Below are positions 23,373-34,645 of a stretch of DNA of 64,000 nucleotides, in pieces; position 1 is the first letter of the stretch; every line of letters starts with the position of its first letter. Made by a program: the position numbers and the translations under genes. Where the stretch lies: the NCBI GenBank assembly GCA_037367405.1, contig JAZKJV010000680.1, forward strand, positions 806,001 to 870,000, in the 5' to 3' direction. Source of the DNA: Ottelia alismoides (Eukaryota > Streptophyta > Magnoliopsida > Alismatales > Hydrocharitaceae). The notes under the pieces are model-generated. The model did not search any database. It was not told the DNA's origin and saw only the letters and a list, made by a program, of their open reading frames with translations.

Positions 23373-23720
23373 TATACTTAGGATCAAATAATCTTAAGTA
23401 TAACATATTGTACACAAGGCAGGGAGGGTTGAGGTGGGGATGAACATATTGTACTCAAACTGTCTCTCTCTATACTTAGGGTGAGATATCCCTAAGTATA
23501 GACAAGAAGAGGAGACAACGGATGGGATCAAAGAATGAAAGAACTTGGGGTGCACACCCCCTATACTTAGGATAAAATACATACTAAGTATAACAGTTTG
23601 TCAAAAAGGGGTGACACCTTTTTGGAAGAAAAAGAAAAATGAAGATGAAAAGAAGAAAAGAAGAAAAAGATCACTCAACTCATCTACCTCCCCTATACTT
23701 AGGACATAGTATGTCCTAAG
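23373..23720 (-). repeat. Array of four PPT-like hairpins in E2
   Basis: Inverted repeats built on TATACTTAGG: 23373-23403 (imperfect), 23471-23500 (11-bp arms), 23562-23592 (9-bp arms), 23698-23720 (11-bp arms, 1-nt loop). Most are preceded by CCCC, so on the sense (minus) strand they read CCTAAGTATAGGGG, very close to the real PPT (AAGTATAGGAGGG). An equivalent array exists in E3 at 40249-40489. Confidence 0.8.
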
Positions 23721-24293
23721 CAAGGCAAAACACGAGAAATGATGTGGATGAGCAAAAACGGTAGATGGAAGGAAGTAAAATGAAAGCGAACATATAAAGA
23801 GATGGATATACAAAGATAAAGAAGGTTGAAAACAGACCTTCTTGCGAGACTGTTGGGTAATGGACCTGACAAGGTGTAGATCGATATCAAGGTCCTCAGT
23901 AGACACAAATCAACCAAAATTGACCTGGTAAAGGTCCTCAGTGGTCCTAAGGTGAGAAGGCATGGACGAGTCAGTGGAAGAAGTGTGGCTAGGTCTGTCC
24001 TGGGGTGTCTCGCAGATATCAAAGTGAAAAGGGTCGAACTCATCAATGGAAGTAGTCATGTCAAGTCCATCCCGGTGAGTCTCAACTGGATCATCATCCT
24101 CATCAAAAGGCCTGAGTTTATTGATGAAAGTAATAAGATCAAATTCGACATCAGAAGTCTCTCCTAAGTCTGCCCTCTGCTCAAAGGTATCGATCGTTTA
24201 AATCCCGCGGATGTCATTAACACATCGCCACTCACAGGAGGAGGTAACTCCAAATTCTATGCTTTCTGAGTCTTCCTCCCCACGAAGGAATTC

Positions 24294-25466
24294 TCAGGTC
24301 TCATCATCAGTCATAAAGCAAACCTCTCTGATATCAACAGATAGGTCATAGGCCTCGAGGTAGGCTAAGATAGGTGTAGTCACATTAGGTTCGGGTCTTT
24401 GGTTGGTAGTAGGTGCAGTAATGACCACCGTGTTCCTATCATTAGGACGAAAGCGAATCTCTCCTGATCCGTAATCAATAACAACTCTCATAGAGGCGAG
24501 AAAGGGTCGTACCGGGATGATTGGAAAATGCACCCCAATGGTAGGGATCTCCATGGGCAATACAAAAAAGTCAACAATGTAGCTTATGCCCTGAATCCAA
24601 ATGACATCATTCTCTAAAATACCTTTCGACCTCTTTATTAATCTATCAGCAAATTGAACGATAATGCTGGTTTTTATGAGAGGCCTTAAGTGATATTGTA
24701 CCAATGAGAAGGGTATTATGGTAATTGAAGCATCGTCGTTAAAGAGAGTGCAATCACATGAATAGTCAAAGATGGTGCATCTAATGAATGGTGTAGCAAT
24801 GTTCCCTTTCCTAAAAGAAGGGTGGTGGGTGATGGAGTGGGAAGTGACCATGTTCAAGATATGATTCTCAGATCTGCTCCTTTGCTTTCTCATCTTGGGT
24901 TGAGGAGCAGATAAACGGGTCATGGCCTAGCGAAGTGGGGCATCAATGATCTCATGAATAACAACCACCACTTCAGGTTCAGTCAATATTTTTTTGAATT
25001 TTTGGATCTCCTCCATACAAGGGAGGAGACCGTAATCAACATCTACACAAGGATGACTAAGAGAAGCCTGTGCACTGTCATCTTTGGGGTCAAAGGTGAG
25101 ACATGGGGTGAGTGAATGTGTAGACAAATGGTCTGGCAAAGATGCCCCCTCCTTACAAAATGGCTCAACTATGTGTCTCTCGAAATCTTTTTGTATTTTT
25201 AAAATTTCTCATTTTTTGTATTTTGGGCGATTGCAAGCTCTCATGGTGTCCTCAAATGAATCCAAATCATCAAATAGTGAAGCTCCATTGTGTCTCTTAT
25301 TGATACTAAGGAGGTCATCTATCCTCTTCTTCATGTGCTCCATCATCTGGGTCAAGGTCTCAAGTGTGGACGACATAAGAGGTGACTCCCAAATCTCAGT
25401 CTCGGGTGGGTGACGTGGTGGAAAATGTGACGGCGGTGGTGGGTCAAAGTCAGAGTCCTGAAACAA
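24294..25466 (-). pseudogene. Gag-protease-like reading frame of E2 with two in-frame stops
   Basis: One minus-strand frame runs 391 codons from 25466 to 24294, interrupted only by stops near 25209 and 24927. Its N-terminal part has an acidic/proline segment (FDPPPPSHFPPRHPPE) and a probable coiled coil (TLETLTQMMEHMKKRIDDLL). The C-terminal third resembles the Athila protease: FNDDASITIIPFSLVQYHL, RSKGILENDVIWIQGI, FVLPMEIPTIGVHFPI, PVRPFLASMRVVIDYGSGEI. The motif normally reading DLGAS is NDDAS, so the catalytic aspartate looks lost. No zinc knuckle or RT follows. Probably a relic of gag-pol kept after internal deletion. Confidence 0.7.
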
Positions 25467-25549
25467 TGGGTTAGGTGGATATATATAAACATAAGAATCA
25501 GTAGCAAGATCCTCCTGATAAGAGGGAGGTGGATCAAAATCAAAATCAG

Positions 25550-27026
25550 TTACCTAAAACAAAGGATTAGCTGGATATGTATAAAAGTCAAGAGCAAAGT
25601 CTTCCTGAAAAAATGGAGATGGACCTGCTAGAGGGTACGGGGAATCCGCAAAGTCCGGATAAAAAGTACTCTAGTCAGCCATCTTCGAAACAAAAGAAAA
25701 TGATCGGGAGAACACGAAGTCAAATCAAGAGATGTGAGAAAAAAAGGCATAAATGCATAGAGGATATCGAGTATGCACACAAGCAATCACAAATAAACAC
25801 ACACAAAACAAAACCCCTCAATTCACCTATTCAACACTGTGAAGACCATAAAAGCCCGGTTTTTTTTATCTTGTCGGTTTTAGAGTTAGGTAAGAATACA
25901 AAATTGCAAAAGCACTTAGGAGGCCTAGGATTGGTTCACAAACCTTAGTGTGTACGTGAGCAAATTAAAACGAATACAATTAGGGGGTTACTCTCCCCAA
26001 GACAAAGATTTTCCTTTTAATTTATTTTAGAGTCGAGTAATATTACCAACACAATTTTATTTGTTATTACTTTTTTGGATTTTTAATGGAAATGCACAAA
26101 CCTAAGGAGGGATCGATTCTTTTTAGCTCCTAGGCGATCAAAATCAGAGGGCGAGAGCGGAAAAGCAATGCGAGGAGAAATCAATGATGCATGCTAAGTA
26201 GAAATGCTCACCTTACGTCGAGCTCTCTTCATGCAAGGATGCTAAGCAGAACTGAAACCTATCTATATGCAAATACAAAGCTAATGAAATCACCCTAGAT
26301 AAGAATATATTATAAACACGAAGAAAAATATGCTAATTATCTAGAAATGAGACCAAGGTCCGGTCTTCGATGCCACTCGGTGCTCGCTACGACGGGTGCT
26401 GCAAGCGCTATATGTGATCTCTCTCGGCACACTATCTCAAGTCCAAATAAATAGCAATTCAAAATTTTGACTAAGTCCAAACATGAACTATAGATGCATG
26501 CAAGGATAATTAGGTGTTTGGCCTTAATCTATCATCAAGCAAATCCTACAACTAGGTCTTAACCACACAAAAGAAATAAAAATAAAATCGTGAAAATAAA
26601 TAAAAATAAAAGCAAGAAAAACATGACAAAAACCGATGAGGCCCCCAAGGGAACAATCCCTCGGACAATGGACCTCGTGAAGTGTGAAGAGTGTCCTGAG
26701 AGTCCTGAATATATTACAATTAAATAGTCTCTCTCTCACTTTAAATTACAAATAAAATGCAATAAAATAAAATACAAAGTAGGTACACTATCTTAAAAAA
26801 TCCTCAAAGTTGTCTCCTGCTGCTAGGTTAAAAAGCTGAGTTGGCTTCACACTGGTGCACAAGCACTATAAGGAGAGTCTCCCTCGATCCACGGTCCTCG
26901 CAACAAGGTCAAACAAGAGGGTGGTTAGACAGTTCACAAAATAATATAAAAATAAAAAGGAAAATAAATAGAGCAAAAATATAGACAAGAAAGAAGACAC
27001 AGGTCAAAATCCAATCTACAATCCGT
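25550..27026 (-). other. Leader of E2
   Basis: About 1.5 kb between the gag-like frame and the PBS. No domain is recognised. Pieces resemble the E1 leader (GGTCTTCGATGCCACTCGGTG near 26360 versus GGTCTCTGATGCCGATTGGTG near 11972), confirming relatedness of E1 and E2. Confidence 0.6.
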
Positions 27027-27047
27027 TGCTCCCCGGCAACGACATCA
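27027..27047 (-). other. Primer binding site of E2
   Basis: The minus strand reads TGATGTCGTTGCCGGGGAGC, two bases from the LTR edge. It is a tRNA-Asp-type PBS; it keeps GTTGCCGGGGA, which is mutated in E1, but has changed the first bases (TGATGT versus TGGCGC). Confidence 0.75.
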
Positions 27048-27049
27048 TT

Positions 27050-30000
27050 TGATGAATAAGATTTTGTGGAGGTCTTGTCAATCCACAAGGCGGATCAACA
27101 GTCGTCGAAGTGATCTCGCACGAAATCCTAGTTCAATCAACAATTAACCGATAATATATATAAAGCAACGAAAAGAAAAATATGTGGAGTTAAAATTATA
27201 ATTTATTACTCTACAATGGTATAGGTGTAAGTACTATAGAGGTCGAACACATGGAGCAAACAGGAGAATGGTTCAAATAAATGTGCAAAAATGCGTGCTT
27301 CTTGTTTTTTTATTTATTTTTGTGGGTTTTTGATTTTATATTTTTTTTAATTTTTAATTTTTAAATTTTAAATTTTATATTTTTTTATATTTTCTAATTT
27401 TTAATTTCTTATTTTTATATAATATATATAAGCTTATATAAGGCTATATATAATATAAGTTAATATATGTATAAATACTAATAAAAATTAACAAAAATTG
27501 CAAAATTAATTTTGGGTTTTAAATAATCTTTTACTATTTTTGTGATTTTTAAGTATTTTTGCTAATTTTTATGGATTTTTAAATTCTAAAATATCCCAAA
27601 TTAGAGATTTAATAAATAAGTGAATTGAAATGAAGAGGAAAAATATAAAAAAATATCCAAATTTCTTCAAATAAATTTTAATATGTAAGTAATAATATAA
27701 AGAAAATTATAAAATAGAAAATGTACCTTGGAGTTTGAAGAATTTTTTAGATTTTTATAGAGGATTTTAGGGCCTTTTTATTTTCATGGGCTTTCCTTTT
27801 CTATTTTAGGGTTTTTAGATTTTGAAGGTATAAAATAAATAGATAAAAAATATTTTTTAGAAATTTTCAAAAAGTTTTTATATTTTTAATATTTTATAAT
27901 GTAAATAGGGAATATTTATGCTCTTTTTAATTTTTATAAAATAATTAAATGTCTAAAAATGAAAACTAAAAATAGCAAGTGAAACTACAAGCAACCATGC
28001 ACTTTATTCTATTTTTTGAGATTTTTTGTAATACAATTGCTATATTGAATAAATAGAACAAACATCCAAAAATTAATGTCCTTATAGGGGCATATATGCA
28101 ATTAAAATAAAGCACATGGGTGAATATGCAAAATTCCAAAATAATAATTGGAATTCAAAGTACTTGGACTAAAATGAAATAACAATACCTGCTAGGGTAT
28201 TTCTGCAAAATGGCTACCTCATGTGGGATTGCACGTGCGGAGAGCTGGCATGGACCAAAATGATATATCGAATAATTACAGGGGCCCACATGCAAAATGT
28301 ACCAAAAGTTTTTAAATTAAAAATATACGTTACAAGACTAAATACAAAGTACACAAAAGTATGGGTAGGGAATGTAATTTATCCCCTCAAAGCACATATC
28401 CAACGATCGTGAGCGCTCCACTAATCTACGTGGTGACATCTCGATGCATGATGACACTTCATCATCCACAGCTGAGATTAGACCCATAGATCTGACGGTT
28501 GTAGAGTGGGGTTGATCTAATGGTGCTAATCAAAACTGGGCAAGGGGGAACGATGGGGCAATGATGAAGGCTACCAAAAGAACTGGGAAGAACTGATGCC
28601 TGGGTGAACTTCGATCGACCGAATCCCGTGATGGTTGGCTTTTCTCCGATTCCTGAAGGCTTTAAGAGGGTGCTGGTGTTCTTCCGTACCAGTGAGGGCT
28701 TCCAAAATGGTGCACGAAGGTCCAGATCTGTCTGACGGAGCACCTAAACCTAGAGGGCTTCCCCATGCTTCGATGAGCCTCGAAGAGGCATCCTTTCTTG
28801 GTCTTTCCCGCAGGGGTTAGTCAATAGAAAAAGGACGAAGCTCCTGAGAGCTTTATGGAGTAGAATGGGTGAGAGGTGAAGTGGATGGAGTCCCTCCAGT
28901 GAGGGACGATGGAGGAGGAACTGAGGGATCGATCTGAGCAAGACCGAGGTGAGATAGAGAGTGCATGGTATGAGTAGCAACATTAGGAGAAGAAGGTGAG
29001 GTGGTCAGGCGGGTGGGAGAACAAGCATAGGACAGTGAAATGGTTCACCAGAGGCAAGCTCCGACGAACTATGAAGAGGAAAGTTAACACTAAAACACAC
29101 AATGAAACATAATTCTAACAGGAGGAAATTAGACTAGGGACTAAAACTTATCTAAAAAGCAAAAGAATACCTTGCTTGGCTGGAGCCAAAGAATTGGACC
29201 TCGACGGGTGCGGACCACCAGAGATGGCAAAACCGATATTCAGACCTCGCCTTGCCTCGCTTCCAGTAGCGGGAGAAGCTCTTGTCACCAGCTTCAATCC
29301 AGAGAACACGAAAGGAGGACAAAACAAGGGCCAAAGGGATTCAAAATCAAATTAAGGAGGAGCAGAGGCTCATGTCGATGCTTCGATCGAGGAGAACAAC
29401 TCGAATCAGTGGTATTAAGACCAAGGAATCGAGCCTACATGAATGGTCTATGATCGAGGCCAAAATACGTAGAAGGAGTCGATGCCAATTAGTGAAAGAA
29501 TAGGAGGGGAAAATCGAGAACAAAGGGGTCAAACGAGGTCTGACAAAATTGGAGGGCTAGGTCAGCTAGTTGACCAAGGTCAACTAGCGGAGCAACCTGG
29601 TTGGTCAACATGAACCAACCAGGAAAAACCAGCAAAAATATTTAAAAAAAGAATAATAAATAATACATAATTTTATTAAATTAAAGTTATAAAATAAAAA
29701 ATGTTTATTATTTTCTAAAGAATTTGAATATGATTTTTATTTATTTTTTGAACTTATTTATTAAAAGTTAGTTTTGAGTGTATATTTATAGGTATATTCA
29801 TCTATGATTTGGTATTTTAATTTTATTTTATATTTTTGATTTTATTATTTTGTTTTATTATTTTATAAAATTATATCTTATTTCTATATACATTTAATAT
29901 ATTTTTATTATATTTTTTGATATATTATGTACACTAAAATAAACAGGGGTGTATATTATACATGTATAAGTGTAGGTATTTCATCTATGCATTCTGTATA

Positions 30001-30766
30001 AATAATTTATTTTACTAATTTATTTATGATTTTATTGTATTATAAATATATACAAGTGTTATAAATAATATTTATAAAATTATAATAATGTCAAATATAA
30101 AAATAATAAATAATAAATAAAATGAATATTTTATTTAGTTAAATTATACAATAGGGGTCTAAAATCTAACTTTCACACCTTAACACCAAAAAATATGAAA
30201 CTACCTTCATTAAATAGCTTATTAAAAGTTATATATAATTACAATTATTTTGATAAATTTTGAGTTTTTAGGAGACATGGGTCTAGAAAGTTGTGATTTT
30301 AGCTTTTTATTTAGATTATAACTTTTACATTGTATACTATTTTTATATAGACTCAATTTTGTATTTTTTATATATTATTATCGACAGCTTTCATGGAAAA
30401 AGTTTATTGATTTGATGAATAAATAATAAAGAATAAAATGAATCCTAAAAATACAATATAGATGAATAAAAGAATTGGGTTTTTAGTGTATCATTGCCTC
30501 TTATCTCCCCCTACTTTATTCCTTCTCGACCCAGTCATCAAGATGCCTAGGTCTCAGGGTTTAAGTTCATAAAATACCTTTGATATTTTATTCATTTTCT
30601 TTTCTTTTCTTTATTCTATAATTTTGGCATTAAAATAATATTTTATATACAATAATAGAACAAATAATGAATGCTAATTTATACAAAATAATGCTATATA
30701 CATGCATTAGCTAGGGGTTTTAAGGCCGAAATGATAGAATAAAGGTGATGAAATGGAGATTCATCA
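27050..30766 (-). mobile_element. 5' LTR of E2 (3717 bp)
   Basis: It starts TGATGAATAAG beside the PBS and ends GGAGATTCATCA. It has a GC-rich island at 28390-29630 and an inverted W-box pair at 29565-29588 (GCTAGTTGACC-AA-GGTCAACTAGC). The TATA position is degraded. Confidence 0.85.
29565..29588. promoter_or_regulatory. Inverted W-box pair in E2 5' LTR
   Basis: An 11-bp inverted repeat with a 2-bp spacer containing convergent TTGACC cores, conserved with 20092-20117. Confidence 0.6.
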
Positions 30767-33157
30767 CCTTGGTCAATGAAAAATCACCAAATCTACTACT
30801 CTAAAATAAGAATAGTGTCGCTGAGTCGATCCGGTGAATTTTACAGAAAAAGATTAATTTTTGGTTAATCTTCTTTTATTTTATTTATACTCATAAACTT
30901 TGATGTATAACGGTTAAGCATGGGAGTGCCGAACCCAGGGAGGAAAATTGTTTTAAACTAAGGTCAAACTATAGACAAACTAAGGTAAAAAGTTTCTTAA
31001 TTTTTATTTTATTTTGGGGATTTTTCTGGATTTTTATTTGATTTTTAATGACTAGGGACAAACAAGAATTTGTGAATTTTAAGTATTTTACGATTTTTTA
31101 TTATTTTAGAAAATATTTTGTAATTTCTTTGAATTTTTATTTTATTAATATTTTTTATAATTTAATATAATTTTCTATTTTTATGAATTTTTAAGGGATT
31201 TTTAAGATTTTTATAGAATTTGGATTTTTCTAATGTTGAGAAATTAAGGTCATATTGAAAACTGTGATGTATTTTCGATTTTTAAGATTCAAAACAGTGA
31301 GAAAATCTTTTTATTTTATTTTTATCTTAAATTAAATGAATTTATCTTCAAAATGACATATTGTGCGTTTTAGGTGATTTTTCTTTATTTAGTTATGAAT
31401 TTTTGAAGTTTTAATGTGTTTATATTTTTTTGGATTTTAATATTTGATTTTTATTTTATTTCTGATTTATTACGTAAAATATAGTAAAATATATTATAGG
31501 TAATTTTTATATAATTTTTAGAGGTTTTTTTATAATTTTTTATGTGGTTTTAAGGTTGTTATATTTTTTTGTATTTTTAAAGAATTATTGAAAATAGAAA
31601 GTATTTTTATTTTGTGAAAATTATTTAATATTGTATATAGGGTAATATAGGGTATTTTTTATGTATTTTTATATTTTTTATATTTTGTATTTTATTTATT
31701 ATGTGTTGGTATGTATAGTGGTTATATATTGTGTATAGGGGTATGGATGTGATTTTCTGAAAATATAGGACGTGCTAGAAATATGGTAGAAATTCATGGC
31801 ATGCACGTAATTTATCCAGAATCACATGATTGAGCACGTGATGTCTCCAACCGCTCGGTCCTGTTTGAAAATTCACAAAGTATCGGTGCTTTATGCAGTT
31901 TTCCCAATAATCACGTAACAGGCACGTGTCTTCGATGCTATAGGGACCTGCTCGTGCCCAAGTGGTCACGTGCACCATTTATTCGATTTAAGCAATGGGG
32001 CGGAAAATTTGAGCTGGCTTTGACACATGTCGTAATGAATAACAGTCAGATGAGGTTAAGCTGGTGAAGACGCGTGACTCGATGAGACACGTTGGATGGA
32101 GGCTAATCTGATGGTCCTCCTTAGATCTGAACTTGATACGTGTCTTAATGCAGAGCATCTGATAGTGAGTGATCCTTCAGCCAAGATTCCATCTGGGGAA
32201 GATACATGGTGTTGCATCAGCCGTGCGATCAATGAATGATCGTGTGGCTCCTGTTCAATTTGGATCGCGAGGTGGTATTCTCCCCTAAATCAAGCGTGAG
32301 CGGCGATGACTCTAGGTGATGATAACTTCGAGCAAAGGCATGTGATGTATCTCTGGAGCGGATCTCCGATATTCTCTACAAGTGCATGGATCGAGATGCC
32401 TTCGATGAAGCTTTGATGTTGATCTCTGCGTGGACGAGCTCTCGGTCTGCAGATGCTTGGCGATGTGCTATGCAGATGGTTCGATGCTGAAGATCGGTAT
32501 CAAAGAAATCAGCTCAGATCCTCGTGCATGTCTACAGAGGATTCACACTCCAATGACGTTTTGGATACTTCATGTTCCAGTTCATCCAGATGTTGAAATC
32601 AGGCTCGAGGATGTATCCCCAACATGAAATTAGATGCAAAACCGAATGGAATGGATGGGGATTCTATGCTCAGTGAATGGTATAAATGGATCGATGAAGC
32701 TCAGATCTCGATGATCTGAGATGATCAGAAGATGAAGAGAGGATGCGGAGAAGCGGAAATCGATGGGGGAGGCGATAAAATGAAGGATTGATGATCAATT
32801 TCAGTGTCGATTTGCAGAGAAATGTAAGAAAAGAGAGGGATTGAGGAGAGAAGGGAGAAGGAAGCCAACCTAGGAATCAGATGCAGGATTGATTTTCGCA
32901 TGCGGTGGAGCTCTTGGGGGTTAGAATTGTATAAGCTCCAGCGGAATGCCTCGAATAGTCGGTGCACGAGGAGGCTCGCTCACACGACAACGAAGATGCT
33001 CACCGGTGATGATCTCGCCGGTCCTCCTCCTCTCAACCTCCACTGCAGCTCAATGGCAGAGCACACCCCTGTCACGAGCATGCTCTCTCGCTCTGACAGA
33101 TTCGGGAGATGGAGTGGATAATAATGGCGAATCATGGATTTGGGGGCTCGAAGGTCC

Positions 33158-33165
33158 TTAAATAG
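33158..33165 (-). promoter_or_regulatory. Possible TATA box of E3 LTR
   Basis: The minus strand reads CTCCTATTTAAGGACC, located near the upstream (sense) end of the GC island as in the other LTRs. Confidence 0.4.
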
Positions 33166-33514
33166 GAGAGGGGGAAGCTCATCACCGTCAGCGGTGACGA
33201 GATCGTGGGAAGGTAGAGAACGACCGACCAACTACCGATCGTTGGTTTGATTGGTGGCAGTTGGAGGCGGTTTATCGACGGGCGGAGGAGATGGGTTGGA
33301 GGAAATGGGTTAGAGGAAGAGGGTTACGGGAGGAAGAAGAAGAAGATTGGTAAAGTAAGAGAGAGGGAAGAAATAGAGAAAAAGAGAGATAAAAAAATAA
33401 AATTAATGAAATCAAGGAATTAAATTAAATTAATTAGTAAAATTTGGTTATATTAATAATTAAATAAATTTAAAATATAATTAAAGAGTTAATTAAGTAA
33501 TTAAATGGATACTT

Positions 33515-33588
33515 AAATAAATAAATAAATAAAATAATTTAATATATATTTAAGTATATAAATAACTAAATAAATAAATAAATATAAG

Positions 33589-33619
<31 letters not shown>

Positions 33620-33625
33620 ATTATT
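33515..33625. repeat. (AAAT)n microsatellite
   Basis: Interrupted AAAT/TAAA repeats with the longest clean run at about 33589-33620. Simple sequence within the E3 LTR. Confidence 0.9.
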
Positions 33626-34278
33626 ATTTAGTTAAATTTAATAATAAAGTAATGATATAAATTACGGTTCATTGTACAATATACCAATATGATCCTAAAA
33701 ACCGTATTATTCATATTAAATCTGATTTTAGCGAAATCAGTGTCATTTTGTAGATAATTTAATAATATGAATTTTAAAACTGAGTTTGCCCAATTCAGAT
33801 CCGTACGGTCAAGTTACGAGGTCCGGAAAGTTTAGGTAGTGTCTTCGAGGCTTCGGCTTTTATTGGTATTTTACCTTAGTTTTATTTTTATATTTTTCTA
33901 TACATTTTTAAAAGATTTTAGAAAAAAGAAATTAAATTAATTGGATTTACGGTTAATTAATTAAAAATCCGGGAAGATTCTACATATAGTACACATATAC
34001 AATGGGGCCCAAACGTCAAAACTCACCGGTTTTATTCGAATATTTTTTTTGACATTTTTAATAAATAGTACCAAGTATAATATGGATTCTGAAAGTGAGT
34101 TTGATCCGTTTGGAGTTTTCTATAAATAGTTATGAACCTTAGAGTCAACTTTTGCGGCTTTTACGGTTCATTACGGTTAATTATTTTTGTGATGAATTAT
34201 TATTTTTTGATATTTTTATAAAATAATATATATTTTTGTCAATAATTTTTATAAAAGAATTATTTTAATTTGAGGTGA

Positions 34279-34611
34279 TATAATTGCTTATATTTATGGA
34301 GTTTATAATTCATAAATATGAATACAATTGTTTGTTTGTTACAGTATGTTAGTCTTACTGCAAGACTAGACAACCTCATCACTACTATGACAATGGCAAG
34401 CCATCTTCACTACTTTGGGTCAGGTTGATTGCCATATGTCTGGCTTAGATATTTTGATGGTGCTTTTTTAAACAATATGTTCTCTCACGATAAATGAGCA
34501 GAGGCGAAAGGCAATATTTCTTGCTTGTACATATTAGTTGATATCATATGAAAAAGTAACTCAATGATACATGCATGTGTACAATAGTGACCCTCTCATG
34601 GGATGATATTT

Positions 34612-34645
<34 letters not shown>

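Larger units (their letters stand above)
17502..30766 (-). mobile_element. E2: complete non-autonomous Athila-like element (13.3 kb)
   Basis: Minus strand, right to left: 5' LTR 27050-30766, PBS 27027-27047, leader, gag-protease pseudogene 25466-24294, a PPT-like hairpin array 23720-23373, an AT-rich 3' region, PPT 21291-21279, 3' LTR 21278-17502. No RT, RNase H or integrase sequence is recognisable between protease and PPT, so it would have depended on a related Athila for mobility. Flanks CCTGG (17497-17501) and CCTTG (30767-30771) fit a decayed 5-bp TSD. The two LTRs differ by many substitutions and indels, so the insertion is old. Confidence 0.85.
30777..34278 (-). mobile_element. 3' LTR of E3, first part
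   Basis: It follows the Athila LTR plan: GTGCCGAACCCAGGG near 30930 (compare GGTCGAACTCAAGG in E1), an AT-rich block to about 31750, a GC-rich island 31780-33360, and a second AT-rich block with an (AAAT)n run. Its island contains CACGTG-bearing stretches near 31830 and 31970. The remaining 290 bp of the LTR is at 38128-38417. Confidence 0.7.

Noticed and set aside
24294..24923. 209-aa frame as an intact protease gene
   Set aside because: It is the C-terminal part of a longer frame with in-frame stops and has lost the catalytic Asp motif; called a pseudogene instead.
17502..30771. Perfect TSD for E2
   Set aside because: CCTGG and CCTTG differ by one base, so only a decayed duplication can be claimed.
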